The notes beneath the pieces are model-generated. The model searched no databases, was not told where the DNA came from, and was given only the letters and a program-made list of their open reading frames with translations. DNA of 15,247 bases from Bacteroidales bacterium (GTDB lineage: Bacteria; Bacteroidota; Bacteroidia; Bacteroidales; VadinHA17), in assembly GCA_012514255.1 (NCBI GenBank), contig JAAZAP010000379.1, forward strand, positions 1 through 15,247. The letters are read 5' to 3'. Within the stretch, counting starts at the first letter, position 1, and each line of letters begins with the position of its first letter. Shown here in pieces: positions 7,696-14,883 of the stretch. Both the position numbers and the translations under genes were made by a program.

Positions 7696-8556
7696 CTAAC
7701 CCAGGTATCCTTTCAGGAGCTTGCTCCTGGAGGTATGGCGCAGGCGGCGGATCGCCTTCTCCTTTATCTGCCTTACCCTTTCACGGGTCAGACCGAACTT
7801 CTCACCAATCTCCTCAAGAGTCATCTCCTGGCATGCTATTCCGAAAAAATATCTGATAATATCCCTCTCACGCTCGGTTAGCGTTGCAAGTGCACGGTCA
7901 ATCTCTTTAGAGAGCGACTCGTCTATAAGCATCTTGTCAGCTATGGGAGAATCGACATTCGTAAGAACATCCAGGAGACTGTTGTCTTCCCCCTCAATGA
8001 AGGGAGCATCAACGGAAACGTGCCGCCCTGAGACCTTCAGTGTGTCAGCCACCTTCTCCTTCGGGATATCAAGCACCTCGGCCAGCTCCTCAGGTGATGG
8101 TGTACGCTCATTCTCCTGCTCAAACCGGGCAAAGGCCTTGTTGATCTTATTCAATGAACCCACCTGGTTGAGTGGCAGACGCACTATCCTTGACTGCTCT
8201 GCAAGAGCCTGAAGGATTGACTGCCTGATCCACCAGACAGCATAGGATATGAATTTGAAACCCCTGGTTTCATCAAATTTTTCTGCAGCCTTGATAAGGC
8301 CAAGGTTACCCTCATTTATGAGGTCCGGAAGGCTAAGTCCTTGATTTTGATACTGCTTGGCCACAGAGACAACAAAACGGAGATTGGCTTTTGTAAGCTT
8401 CTCCAGCGCTGCCCGATCACCCTTCTTGATCCTCTGTGCTAACTCTACCTCTTCCTCAACCGATATCAACTCTTCTTTACCAATCTCCTGCAGATACTTG
8501 TCCAACGATGCACTCTCACGGTTGGTTATGGATTTGGTAATTTTAAGTTGTCTCAT
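7696..8556 (-). CDS. rpoD: Primary RNA polymerase sigma factor RpoD (sigma-A), Bacteroidota type
   Basis: This is the housekeeping sigma factor that directs RNA polymerase to most promoters. The 286-residue protein lacks region 1.1, as is usual in Bacteroidota. Region 1.2 covers about 14-47. Region 2 (about 50-120) includes the core-binding and -10 melting segments, with [26 protein letters not shown] and the aromatic [10 protein letters not shown]. Region 3 covers about 121-200. Region 4 (about 214-286) carries the helix-turn-helix that reads the upstream promoter element, with [20 protein letters not shown], and the C-terminal KLLKGYLG typical of the phylum. The start is supported by the N-terminal [11 protein letters not shown] sequence, by an AGGGG motif 9 bases upstream and by a strong promoter. 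Upstream on the same strand is htrA. Confidence 0.97.
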   Translation of the reverse strand: MRQLKITKSITNRESASLDKYLQEIGKEELISVEEEVELAQRIKKGDRAALEKLTKANLRFVVSVAKQYQNQGLSLPDLINEGNLGLIKAAEKFDETRGFKFISYAVWWIRQSILQALAEQSRIVRLPLNQVGSLNKINKAFARFEQENERTPSPEELAEVLDIPKEKVADTLKVSGRHVSVDAPFIEGEDNSLLDVLTNVDSPIADKMLIDESLSKEIDRALATLTERERDIIRYFFGIACQEMTLEEIGEKFGLTRERVRQIKEKAIRRLRHTSRSKLLKGYLG

Positions 8557-8584
8557 TCTCTATACCCCTTCGAAAAAATTTCCG

Positions 8585-8616
8585 CAAATGTACTGCTTTT
8601 TAAGTTACTAAACAAA
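8585..8616 (-). promoter_or_regulatory. rpoD promoter with -33 and -7 elements
   Basis: On the minus strand TTTG (complement of 8613-8616) and TACATTTG (complement of 8585-8592) are separated by 20 bases. Both match the Bacteroidota consensus TTTG / TAnnTTTG exactly, and the spacing lies in the preferred range. Transcription would start near 8579, giving a leader of about 23 bases. The gene product should itself recognise this kind of promoter, so rpoD probably transcribes itself. Confidence 0.8.
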
Positions 8617-8636
8617 TAAAAAATCTAATGCCGGCC

Positions 8637-8662
8637 GGGGATTGTTCGTTTAAACAATCCCC
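8637..8662 (-). terminator. Hairpin between htrA and rpoD, probable htrA terminator or attenuator
   Basis: GGGGATTGTT (8637-8646) pairs perfectly with AACAATCCCC (8653-8662) around a 6-base loop. On the minus strand the hairpin begins 33 bases after the htrA stop. The only T-run is six bases long and starts 13 bases after the stem, where it runs into the rpoD -33 element. The structure is therefore not a canonical intrinsic terminator. It may end htrA transcripts imperfectly, protect the 3' end, or let some read-through into rpoD. Confidence 0.5.
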
Positions 8663-8695
8663 TGATCTGCCATTAATTATCTCTTAATCTCAATC

Positions 8696-10141
8696 TTACC
8701 TCCTGGTCTGATACTTGAAGTATGTTCCGTCCGGCGTAAATCCTTCAACTGACGTCAGACTCTTTTCATCATTTGTTGCCCTGCTGACATCAGCAGCGCT
8801 GTTCACTCTCTGACCGTTCACATCAACAATGACAGTACCTTTACCAAGGCCAAGGTCACGGAAACGGCCGTTCGTTATTGAGGTGATCTTTACACCTCCC
8901 GATATTTTATGCTGACTTTTCTCGCCTGCAGTGAGCGGCGTGAATGTGGCGCCGAACACTGATAAGGACTGTGTCCCGGGAGCTAAAACGTCAGTCCCCC
9001 CCTGAATATTGCGGAGAACGACAGTCTTCTTGTCCTGTTTTCCCTTTCTGAGATAGGTAACCTCCAGCCTGTCCCCGGGCCTGTAACGGTTGATCTTCTC
9101 CTGCAGGTCAGCCATTGTCTCCACCTGTTCACCATTGATGGCTGTGATAACATCCTTCTCCTGCAAACCTGCTGCTTTGGCGGCTCCATCCTCAACCACG
9201 CCTGCCAGGTAAACACCTCTGATCTCTTTCAGTTTTTCCTGCTCGGCTATCTCAGCCGTGACATCTGTAATGTTTATTCCCATCAGCCCGCGCTGAACCT
9301 CTCCAAACTCCCTGAGGTCCTCATATATCTTCTTTACAATAGACGTCGGCACGGCAAAAGAGTTGCCTGCATAGGCCCCGCTGGGCGAAATAATAGCTGT
9401 GGTAATGCCAATAAGTTCACCCTGTACGTTCACAAGTGCTCCTCCGCTGTTACCCTGATTAAGGGCAGCATCCGTCTGTATGAATGACTCAATGCGGTAC
9501 TGATTGTCAAGAAGCCCGAGGCTTCGCCCCTTGGCACTGACAATGCCGGCAGTAACCGTGGAGGTAAGATTGAAGGGATTGCCGACTGCAAGAACCCACT
9601 CTCCCAGCCGTATGGCGTCTGAGTTGCCAAACCTGATATATGGCAAACCGGTAGCCTTGATCTTCAGGATGGCAATATCAGTGCTTGGATCGCGTCCCAC
9701 AACCTCGGCAGCAAAGGTTCGCTTGTCGTTGAGTGTGACATCAACCTCATCTGCTTCTTCAATGACATGGTTATTCGTGACTATATATCCGTCTGTGGTC
9801 ACTATCACTCCGGATCCGAATCCCCTCACTTCCCTGGGACGGCTTGCACCCGGGCCGTAGAAAAACTCATAAAGGGGATTGGAATAGGCTGAACTGACCG
9901 TAGCCTTGGTCTTGACGTGGACCACGGCATGAACAGTGTGTTCAGCAGCATAAGTGAAATCATTCACCCCTGACTGCGGCACCATAGAGGTGTACCTTGC
10001 ATTCTCCTCAATCAACTGCTTCTCCTTTTCAGTGCCTATGACCAGTTTGCTCCTGTCAAGAAACCTGGTATAGATGAAAAGCCCTGCCAGGGCGCCAAAA
10101 AAAGCAACCAGCAACGTTGTTATCAATCCTTTACCTTTCAT
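8696..10141 (-). CDS. HtrA/DegP-family periplasmic serine protease
   Basis: This is an envelope protease and chaperone that degrades misfolded exported proteins. The 481-residue product begins with an uncleaved anchor or signal segment (about 6-27). The trypsin-like domain (about 62-280) holds the catalytic triad: His125 in VTNNHV, Asp155 in DPSTDIAIL and Ser232 in NQGNSGGAL. A first PDZ domain spans about 286-378, with the carboxylate-binding loop region near RGLMGINI and a typical GAAKAAGLQEKDVI stretch. A second, more diverged PDZ-like domain covers about 392-480. The length suits the DegP/DegQ group. Exact naming between htrA, degP and degQ cannot be settled from sequence reading. It is upstream of rpoD on the same strand and divergent from dapF. 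No convincing TAnnTTTG promoter was seen in the 270-bp upstream gap, so stress-type control is possible. Confidence 0.95.
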   Translation of the reverse strand: MKGKGLITTLLVAFFGALAGLFIYTRFLDRSKLVIGTEKEKQLIEENARYTSMVPQSGVNDFTYAAEHTVHAVVHVKTKATVSSAYSNPLYEFFYGPGASRPREVRGFGSGVIVTTDGYIVTNNHVIEEADEVDVTLNDKRTFAAEVVGRDPSTDIAILKIKATGLPYIRFGNSDAIRLGEWVLAVGNPFNLTSTVTAGIVSAKGRSLGLLDNQYRIESFIQTDAALNQGNSGGALVNVQGELIGITTAIISPSGAYAGNSFAVPTSIVKKIYEDLREFGEVQRGLMGINITDVTAEIAEQEKLKEIRGVYLAGVVEDGAAKAAGLQEKDVITAINGEQVETMADLQEKINRYRPGDRLEVTYLRKGKQDKKTVVLRNIQGGTDVLAPGTQSLSVFGATFTPLTAGEKSQHKISGGVKITSITNGRFRDLGLGKGTVIVDVNGQRVNSAADVSRATNDEKSLTSVEGFTPDGTYFKYQTRR

Positions 10142-10411
10142 AGCTATTTATTTTAAAACTATTCTTCCGATGTTCCGCCACTTTTCAACAAATAGCGTGC
10201 CTGCCTGAAAGATTAATATCTTTACAACCCGGCCGAACATCAAATTGTTCTGTAAATTTTCAATTTTTTAACAGACTGACGGGGTCAGATTAAGATAATT
10301 AACTTCATTTTAACGGTATGAAACCTGTATGAACAGTAATTCACAAAAGGATATGATTATTCCGATTCATGCAAGTTCCATTAGACCAATGAAATAAAAA
10401 CAGATAGTCTA
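10142..10411. promoter_or_regulatory. Divergent intergenic region between htrA and dapF
   Basis: This AT-rich 270-bp gap must hold the promoters of both htrA (minus) and the dapF operon (plus). I find no exact TAnnTTTG. The best plus-strand near matches are TAAATTTT at 10253-10260 and TATCTTTA at 10217-10224, both without a TTTG at proper spacing. An inverted repeat with arms AAAGAT and ATCTTT lies at 10208-10223. No coding sequence or terminator is apparent. Confidence 0.5.
10208..10223. repeat. Short inverted repeat AAAGAT-N4-ATCTTT
   Basis: Perfect 6-base arms flank a TAAT centre, 67 bp upstream of htrA. In such AT-rich DNA a palindrome of this size can arise by chance. It could be an operator for htrA, but nothing else supports that. 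Confidence 0.3.
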
Positions 10412-11191
10412 ATGAAAATACTTTTTGACAAATACGAGGGAGCCGGCAATGACTTCATACTGATACAAAACAGCCCGTCGCTTATTGACCATACTGATAA
10501 ATTTCTTATCAGTAAATTATGCGACAGGCGTTTCGGCATAGGAGCTGACGGCCTGATGCTTGTGGAGGAATATGAAGGATACGATTTCCGCATGTATTAC
10601 TTCAATTCTGACGGTTCAGCCGGCGCAATGTGCGGTAACGGCGCCAGATGCGCTTCTCACTTTGCCATGAGGCAAATGACGGGATTTCGGGACCTGTCAT
10701 TCATGGCAGGTGACGGACCTCATACAACCAGGCCTGCCGGACCAGGTACGACTGAGATATCCATCACTGACGTTGGGGAGATCAGGGAGACCCCTGACGG
10801 CATACTGGTCAATACCGGAGTGCCCCATCTGGTGGTCTTTACCGAAGACAACAGAAACAGTGACATGGTATCACTTGGCAGGCAGTTGCGCTGGTCGCCC
10901 CGATATGCCCCTGAAGGAGTGAATGTTAACCTTGCCAGCATTATTGATGGCAAACTGCATGTGCGAACCTATGAACGCGGCGTGGAGGGAGAGACACTTG
11001 CCTGCGGTACAGGCATTACGGCAACTGCCATTGCGGCAGCCAGAACCGGAAAAAATGTCACCCCCGGGACGGAGGTGGTTGCCAGGGGTGGCACATTGTA
11101 CGTCAGGTTCACCCTGACGGAAGAGGGGGCAACAGGAATCTTCCTGTCCGGTCCGGCTACTTTTGTTTTCAGCGGTGAAATTGAAATCTAA
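10412..11191 (+). CDS. dapF: Diaminopimelate epimerase
   Basis: This cytoplasmic enzyme converts LL- to meso-diaminopimelate, which is used in peptidoglycan cross-linking and as the lysine precursor. The 259-residue length is close to the family norm. Both catalytic cysteines are present: Cys74 in MCGNGAR and Cys198 in LACGTGITA. Other family marks are GAGNDFILI (10-18), DRRFGIGADG (38-47), YFNSDGS (63-69) and NTGVPHLV (134-141). The start is the ATG directly before KILFDKYEGAGND, the usual N-terminus. It is the first gene of a plus-strand operon; the hydrolase gene begins 12 bp after its stop. No Shine-Dalgarno is visible. Its promoter should lie in the divergent gap shared with htrA. Confidence 0.97.
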   Translation: MKILFDKYEGAGNDFILIQNSPSLIDHTDKFLISKLCDRRFGIGADGLMLVEEYEGYDFRMYYFNSDGSAGAMCGNGARCASHFAMRQMTGFRDLSFMAGDGPHTTRPAGPGTTEISITDVGEIRETPDGILVNTGVPHLVVFTEDNRNSDMVSLGRQLRWSPRYAPEGVNVNLASIIDGKLHVRTYERGVEGETLACGTGITATAIAAARTGKNVTPGTEVVARGGTLYVRFTLTEEGATGIFLSGPATFVFSGEIEI

Positions 11192-11203
11192 TCTTATAAA
11201 GAC

Positions 11204-12301
11204 ATGAAAAACAGAATCTTAATTAGGATTATGATCATGGTGGCATTGCTTTCACTGCAGATGAATGTTTCATCACAGCCAGGCAACAGTGAACTGATGG
11301 ATGCTATCCGCGATGCGAACAGAAGATTCGGTGAGCTTGGCCACCGCCTTGATGTCCTGGAAAAGAATATTGACGACCTGCTCTGGTTTGAAAGGGTGGG
11401 TGATGTGGCATATATAGACAAGATCTACATCACAGGCCCGCCACCTGCAAAGGAGAGCAATCCAACAGGACAGGGTGCCGGCAATCCCCTGAAATTCTGG
11501 AGCTATGTCTTCATTCCCCGCGATGCCGATCCCTCCCGCAAATATCCGCTCCTGGTCTTTCCGCACGGGGGAGTACATTCCAATTTTACAACCTATTATA
11601 CACACATCATCCGCGAGATGGTTTCACAGGGATACATAGTAGTTGCAGCCGAATACAGGGGATCAACCGGCTACGGGGGTGGAATGTACCGACGCATAGA
11701 CTACGGCGGACTGGAAGTAGAAGATGTGGATGCCAGCAGGAAGTATATGATTGACAATTATGGGATTGTCGACAAGGACCGGGTGGGTGTCATTGGATGG
11801 AGCCACGGGGGCCTGATCGGACTCTTCTGCATTTTTGACCATCCTGAGGCGTATAAAGCCTGCTTTGCCGGTGTACCTGTAAGCGATGTTATCGCCCGCA
11901 TGGGTTACAAGGATGACAGTTACCGTGATCTGTACTCAGCCTCCTATCACATCGGCAAGACTGCTGATGAGAACGTTGCCGAGTATCGCAGGCGCTCCCC
12001 GGCATGGCAGGTTGACAGGTACCGCAACACTCCGCTGCTCATCCACACCAACACCAACGATGAGGACGTCAACGTACTCGAAGTGGAGCACCTGATAAAA
12101 TCGTTGAAGGCAGCTGGCAAACAGAATTTCAGATACAAGATCTTCGAGGAGATGCCCGGTGGTCATTCCTTTGACCGGATGGACTACAGGGAAGCCAGAA
12201 GGATCAGGCTTGACATCTACGAATTCCTCAATGCTGAACTGAATCCCCCGAAGCCTTTCAAAAACATACGTGACCTTGAACAGGCAGCCTACCGGTACTG
12301 A
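11204..12301 (+). CDS. Secreted S9-type alpha/beta hydrolase (prolyl oligopeptidase-like)
   Basis: This is an exported serine hydrolase of 365 residues. A signal peptide covers about 1-24. A short helical stretch with coiled-coil character (about 29-60) precedes the alpha/beta-hydrolase domain (about 98-345). That domain has an HGG oxyanion motif (121-123), the nucleophile Ser200 in GWSHGG, a probable acid Asp286 in HTNTNDEDV and His321 in GGHSF. AAEYRGSTGYG (148-158) is typical of the S9 peptidase catalytic domain. The N-terminal beta-propeller of full S9 peptidases is missing, so the substrate could be a peptide or an ester. I recall close relatives in other Bacteroidota but no proven function. 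Its stop codon overlaps the rlmN start by one base (TGATG), implying coupled translation. Operon context gives only a loose link to cell-wall or envelope work. Confidence 0.85.
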   Translation: MKNRILIRIMIMVALLSLQMNVSSQPGNSELMDAIRDANRRFGELGHRLDVLEKNIDDLLWFERVGDVAYIDKIYITGPPPAKESNPTGQGAGNPLKFWSYVFIPRDADPSRKYPLLVFPHGGVHSNFTTYYTHIIREMVSQGYIVVAAEYRGSTGYGGGMYRRIDYGGLEVEDVDASRKYMIDNYGIVDKDRVGVIGWSHGGLIGLFCIFDHPEAYKACFAGVPVSDVIARMGYKDDSYRDLYSASYHIGKTADENVAEYRRRSPAWQVDRYRNTPLLIHTNTNDEDVNVLEVEHLIKSLKAAGKQNFRYKIFEEMPGGHSFDRMDYREARRIRLDIYEFLNAELNPPKPFKNIRDLEQAAYRY

Positions 12302-13329
12302 TGGCCAGGGAGAGACTCTACGGCAAGACTCTTGAGGAGTTGGCAGCCATCACCACGGCAGCCTCAATGCCTGTCTATGCCGCCAGGCAGATAGCAGGGT
12401 GGTTGTACCGCCGGGGCGCTCCTGAAATAAGCACTATGACCGATCTCTCTCTTGCAGCCCGCAACCTTCTGCAGGAAGGGTATGAGACAGGTCTCACTCC
12501 GCCTTCGGCTGCTGCCACGGGCAGTGACGGTACAAAGAAGTACCTGTTCCCTGTCAGCAACAACCGTTTCATTGAGACGGCATTCATCCCTGACCGCGAC
12601 CGTGCCACCGTATGCCTCTCAGTACAGTCGGGATGCCGCATGGGATGCCACTTCTGCATGACTGCCAGACAGGGCTTCCAGGGAAACCTCACTTCCAACG
12701 AGATCCTCAACCAGTACAGGAGCCTCCCTGAACATGAGTTGCTCACCAACATCGTCTACATGGGCATGGGGGAGCCGCTGGACAATCTTACCGAAGTGCT
12801 GAAGAGCCTGGAGATACTGACATCAGCCTGGGGCTACGGATGGAGTCCCACACGCATCACCGTCAGTACTGTTGGCATCACAGGCCGGATAGAGGAATTC
12901 CTGGAGAAAAGCAGATGTCATCTTGCTGTCAGCCTTCACTCCCCTTTTGATGATGAGAGGCAGACCCTTATGCCCGTTCAGAAAGCTCATCCCCTGGACA
13001 AGGTACTTGAAATCATCAGGCGATTTGACTTCGGCAGGCAAAGAAGAGTCTCATTTGAATATATTGTCTTCCGCGGTTTGAATGACACCCCTGCTCATGT
13101 CAGGGAGATGGCACGCATACTCAACGGCATCCGTTGCAGGGTCAACCTGATACGCTTTCACGCTATCCCCGGTTCTGAATATGCCAGCCCGGACCAGAGG
13201 GAGATGGAATCTTTCCGTGACAGCCTCAATGCCAGAGGCATTACGGCTACCATACGGGCAAGCCGCGGCGAGGATATCGGAGCTGCCTGCGGACTGCTTT
13301 CTACAATTGAACAAAACAAAAACAGATGA
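12301..13329 (+). CDS. rlmN: 23S rRNA (adenine-2503-C2) methyltransferase RlmN
   Basis: This is a radical-SAM enzyme that methylates C2 of A2503 in 23S rRNA, and A37 in some tRNAs, supporting translational accuracy. The 342-residue product has the radical-SAM cluster C112-x3-C116-x2-C119 (CRMGCHFC). It also has the two extra cysteines of the mechanism: Cys105, seven residues before the cluster, and Cys330 in GEDIGAACG, matching Cys118 and Cys355 of the E. coli enzyme. MGMGEPLDN (154-162) and LAVSLHSP (208-215) are further family motifs. Cfr is a related possibility, but the length and housekeeping operon favour RlmN. The start overlaps the previous stop by one base and the stop overlaps dacB by four bases (ATGA), so all three are likely translationally coupled. 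Confidence 0.95.
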   Translation: MARERLYGKTLEELAAITTAASMPVYAARQIAGWLYRRGAPEISTMTDLSLAARNLLQEGYETGLTPPSAAATGSDGTKKYLFPVSNNRFIETAFIPDRDRATVCLSVQSGCRMGCHFCMTARQGFQGNLTSNEILNQYRSLPEHELLTNIVYMGMGEPLDNLTEVLKSLEILTSAWGYGWSPTRITVSTVGITGRIEEFLEKSRCHLAVSLHSPFDDERQTLMPVQKAHPLDKVLEIIRRFDFGRQRRVSFEYIVFRGLNDTPAHVREMARILNGIRCRVNLIRFHAIPGSEYASPDQREMESFRDSLNARGITATIRASRGEDIGAACGLLSTIEQNKNR

Positions 13330-14759
13330 AAACCAGATCACTGACACTCTTCTTTATCCTGACTCTGGCCACCATTGATGTTTCCGGCCAGCAGGAGGTA
13401 ATGGATTCCATCCTGGCCGACACAACACTTACGGGCACATCATACTCATTCTGCTTTGCTGATGCGCTCACCGGTGAGATCATCTTCAGCTATGATGCCG
13501 AGCGTAACCTTGCCTCAGCCTCGGTGATGAAACTCTATCCCACCTCTGTAGCTCTCTCCCTCCTGGGGCCATGCTACTACTATACCACAACACTGCTCCT
13601 TTCAGGAGATATCAACACCAGAAGGGGCATCCTTGACGGTGACGTCATCATAGCCGGCGGAGGTGATCCCGCGCTCGGCTCCCCATATTTCAGTGATCAT
13701 TATGGTGATGTGGTCGGGAACTGGGTACAGGCTGTAAAAGATGCCGGCATAAGGCGCATCAACGGCCGGGTGGCTGCAGGGAACTCGATCTACGACTTCA
13801 ATCCTGCCCCACCCGGATGGGAATGGGGTGACCTGGGCTACTACTACGGGGCAGGTGTGTATGATATAAATATCAATGACAACAAATTCAACATATACCT
13901 GAGCAGCAGATCGGAAGGCACACCTGCAGTAATAGATTCGGTTGAGTCATTCGGTCTGGGCATCTCAATAACCAACAGCCTGTTATCTTCAGGTACAGAC
14001 AACAGAAGTGAACTTTATGTTGCACCCTATTCATCCTCAGCATCGCTCACTGGCACCGTGCCGGCTGACACCACCACTCTTTTCAGGGCCTCCATCCCCG
14101 ATCCTCCGATGGCCCTGGTCAGAATACTTGATGCTGCTTTGCGTTCCGCGGGAATAGTCATTAAAGGTGACCCTGAATCCGCCCGGCTTGATCCTGAAGA
14201 GAAGAAGAGTGTCGCTATTGCAGTAGTCAATTCCCCTCCACTGTCTGAGATAGTAAAGGTTACAAACCATGAAAGTGTCAACATGTACGCTGAGGCTATC
14301 AGAAAACACCTCGGATATGAGATACTGGGAGAAGGAACATTCAGGGCCGGGTCCTCGGTTATCAGACATTTCCTGGATTCAATAGGCTGTGAGCCCTACG
14401 AGGCTGTCATGCTCGACGGGTCAGGCCTCACTTCAAACAACAACATCAGCGCCCTGATGACTGTCAGGCTGCTGGTGCACATGAACAACAGCAAATTTGC
14501 AGATGCCTTTATCTCATCCCTTCCCATGGGAGCTCTCTCGGGCACCATGAAGAACTATTTCCTTGATGAGTTGTTTCAGGGAAGAGTTGTGGCCAAAACC
14601 GGGACAATTTCAAGTGCAAAATCGTTTGCCGGTTACTTCACAACCAACAGCGGGAGGAAGGTAGCTTTTACAACCTTTGCCAACGGCTTTACAGTTCCTT
14701 CAAGAAGGATAACTGACAACATGGAAAAGATTGTAAGGGAGATCATAATAAAATACTGA
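13326..14759 (+). CDS. dacB: D-alanyl-D-alanine carboxypeptidase/endopeptidase (PBP4 type)
   Basis: This is a periplasmic class C penicillin-binding protein that trims peptidoglycan stem peptides and cuts cross-links. The 477-residue product carries a signal peptide (about 1-21). The catalytic motifs are SxxK at S66-V-M-K69, SxN at S370-N-N372 within the DGSGLT region, and KTG at 424-426 in VVAKTGT. The long stretch between SxxK and SxN fits the inserted domains of the PBP4 family. GDVIIAGGGDPALGSP (105-120) is another recognisable family segment. It starts inside the last codons of rlmN (ATGA overlap) and ends the operon begun by dapF. That links meso-diaminopimelate supply with peptidoglycan remodelling. 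No clear terminator follows its stop. Confidence 0.94.
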   Translation: MKTRSLTLFFILTLATIDVSGQQEVMDSILADTTLTGTSYSFCFADALTGEIIFSYDAERNLASASVMKLYPTSVALSLLGPCYYYTTTLLLSGDINTRRGILDGDVIIAGGGDPALGSPYFSDHYGDVVGNWVQAVKDAGIRRINGRVAAGNSIYDFNPAPPGWEWGDLGYYYGAGVYDININDNKFNIYLSSRSEGTPAVIDSVESFGLGISITNSLLSSGTDNRSELYVAPYSSSASLTGTVPADTTTLFRASIPDPPMALVRILDAALRSAGIVIKGDPESARLDPEEKKSVAIAVVNSPPLSEIVKVTNHESVNMYAEAIRKHLGYEILGEGTFRAGSSVIRHFLDSIGCEPYEAVMLDGSGLTSNNNISALMTVRLLVHMNNSKFADAFISSLPMGALSGTMKNYFLDELFQGRVVAKTGTISSAKSFAGYFTTNSGRKVAFTTFANGFTVPSRRITDNMEKIVREIIIKY

Positions 14760-14844
14760 GGCACCCCTGATCCGGGAAAGCGATTTTATTTATCCAGCCT
14801 GTTTCGTTTTAATATACTTTAACACAATGGCTTCAATAAACCCC

Positions 14845-14852
14845 TAATTTTG
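14845..14852 (+). promoter_or_regulatory. Promoter -7 element of the RND adaptor gene
   Basis: TAATTTTG matches the TAnnTTTG consensus exactly and ends 31 bases before the adaptor ATG. A TTTA at 14818-14821 is a weak -33 candidate with a rather long 23-base spacer. A start near 14858 would give a leader of about 25 bases. This suggests that the efflux genes form a separate transcription unit from the dapF operon. Confidence 0.55.
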
Positions 14853-14883
14853 CGGGTCAGAAGATTGAATATATATCATAGAG

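Noticed and set aside
7582..7881. A 99-codon plus-strand open frame starting in the terminator
   Set aside because: It begins inside the terminator stem and runs antisense into rpoD, so it is not credible.
7721..8212. A 163-codon open frame on the plus strand
   Set aside because: It lies wholly antisense to rpoD, its product is Ser/Arg-rich with no family resemblance, and the rpoD reading is certain.
12301..13329. Possible Cfr-type antibiotic-resistance methyltransferase
   Set aside because: Cfr and RlmN share the cluster and cysteines, but the coupled housekeeping operon and absence of mobile elements favour RlmN.
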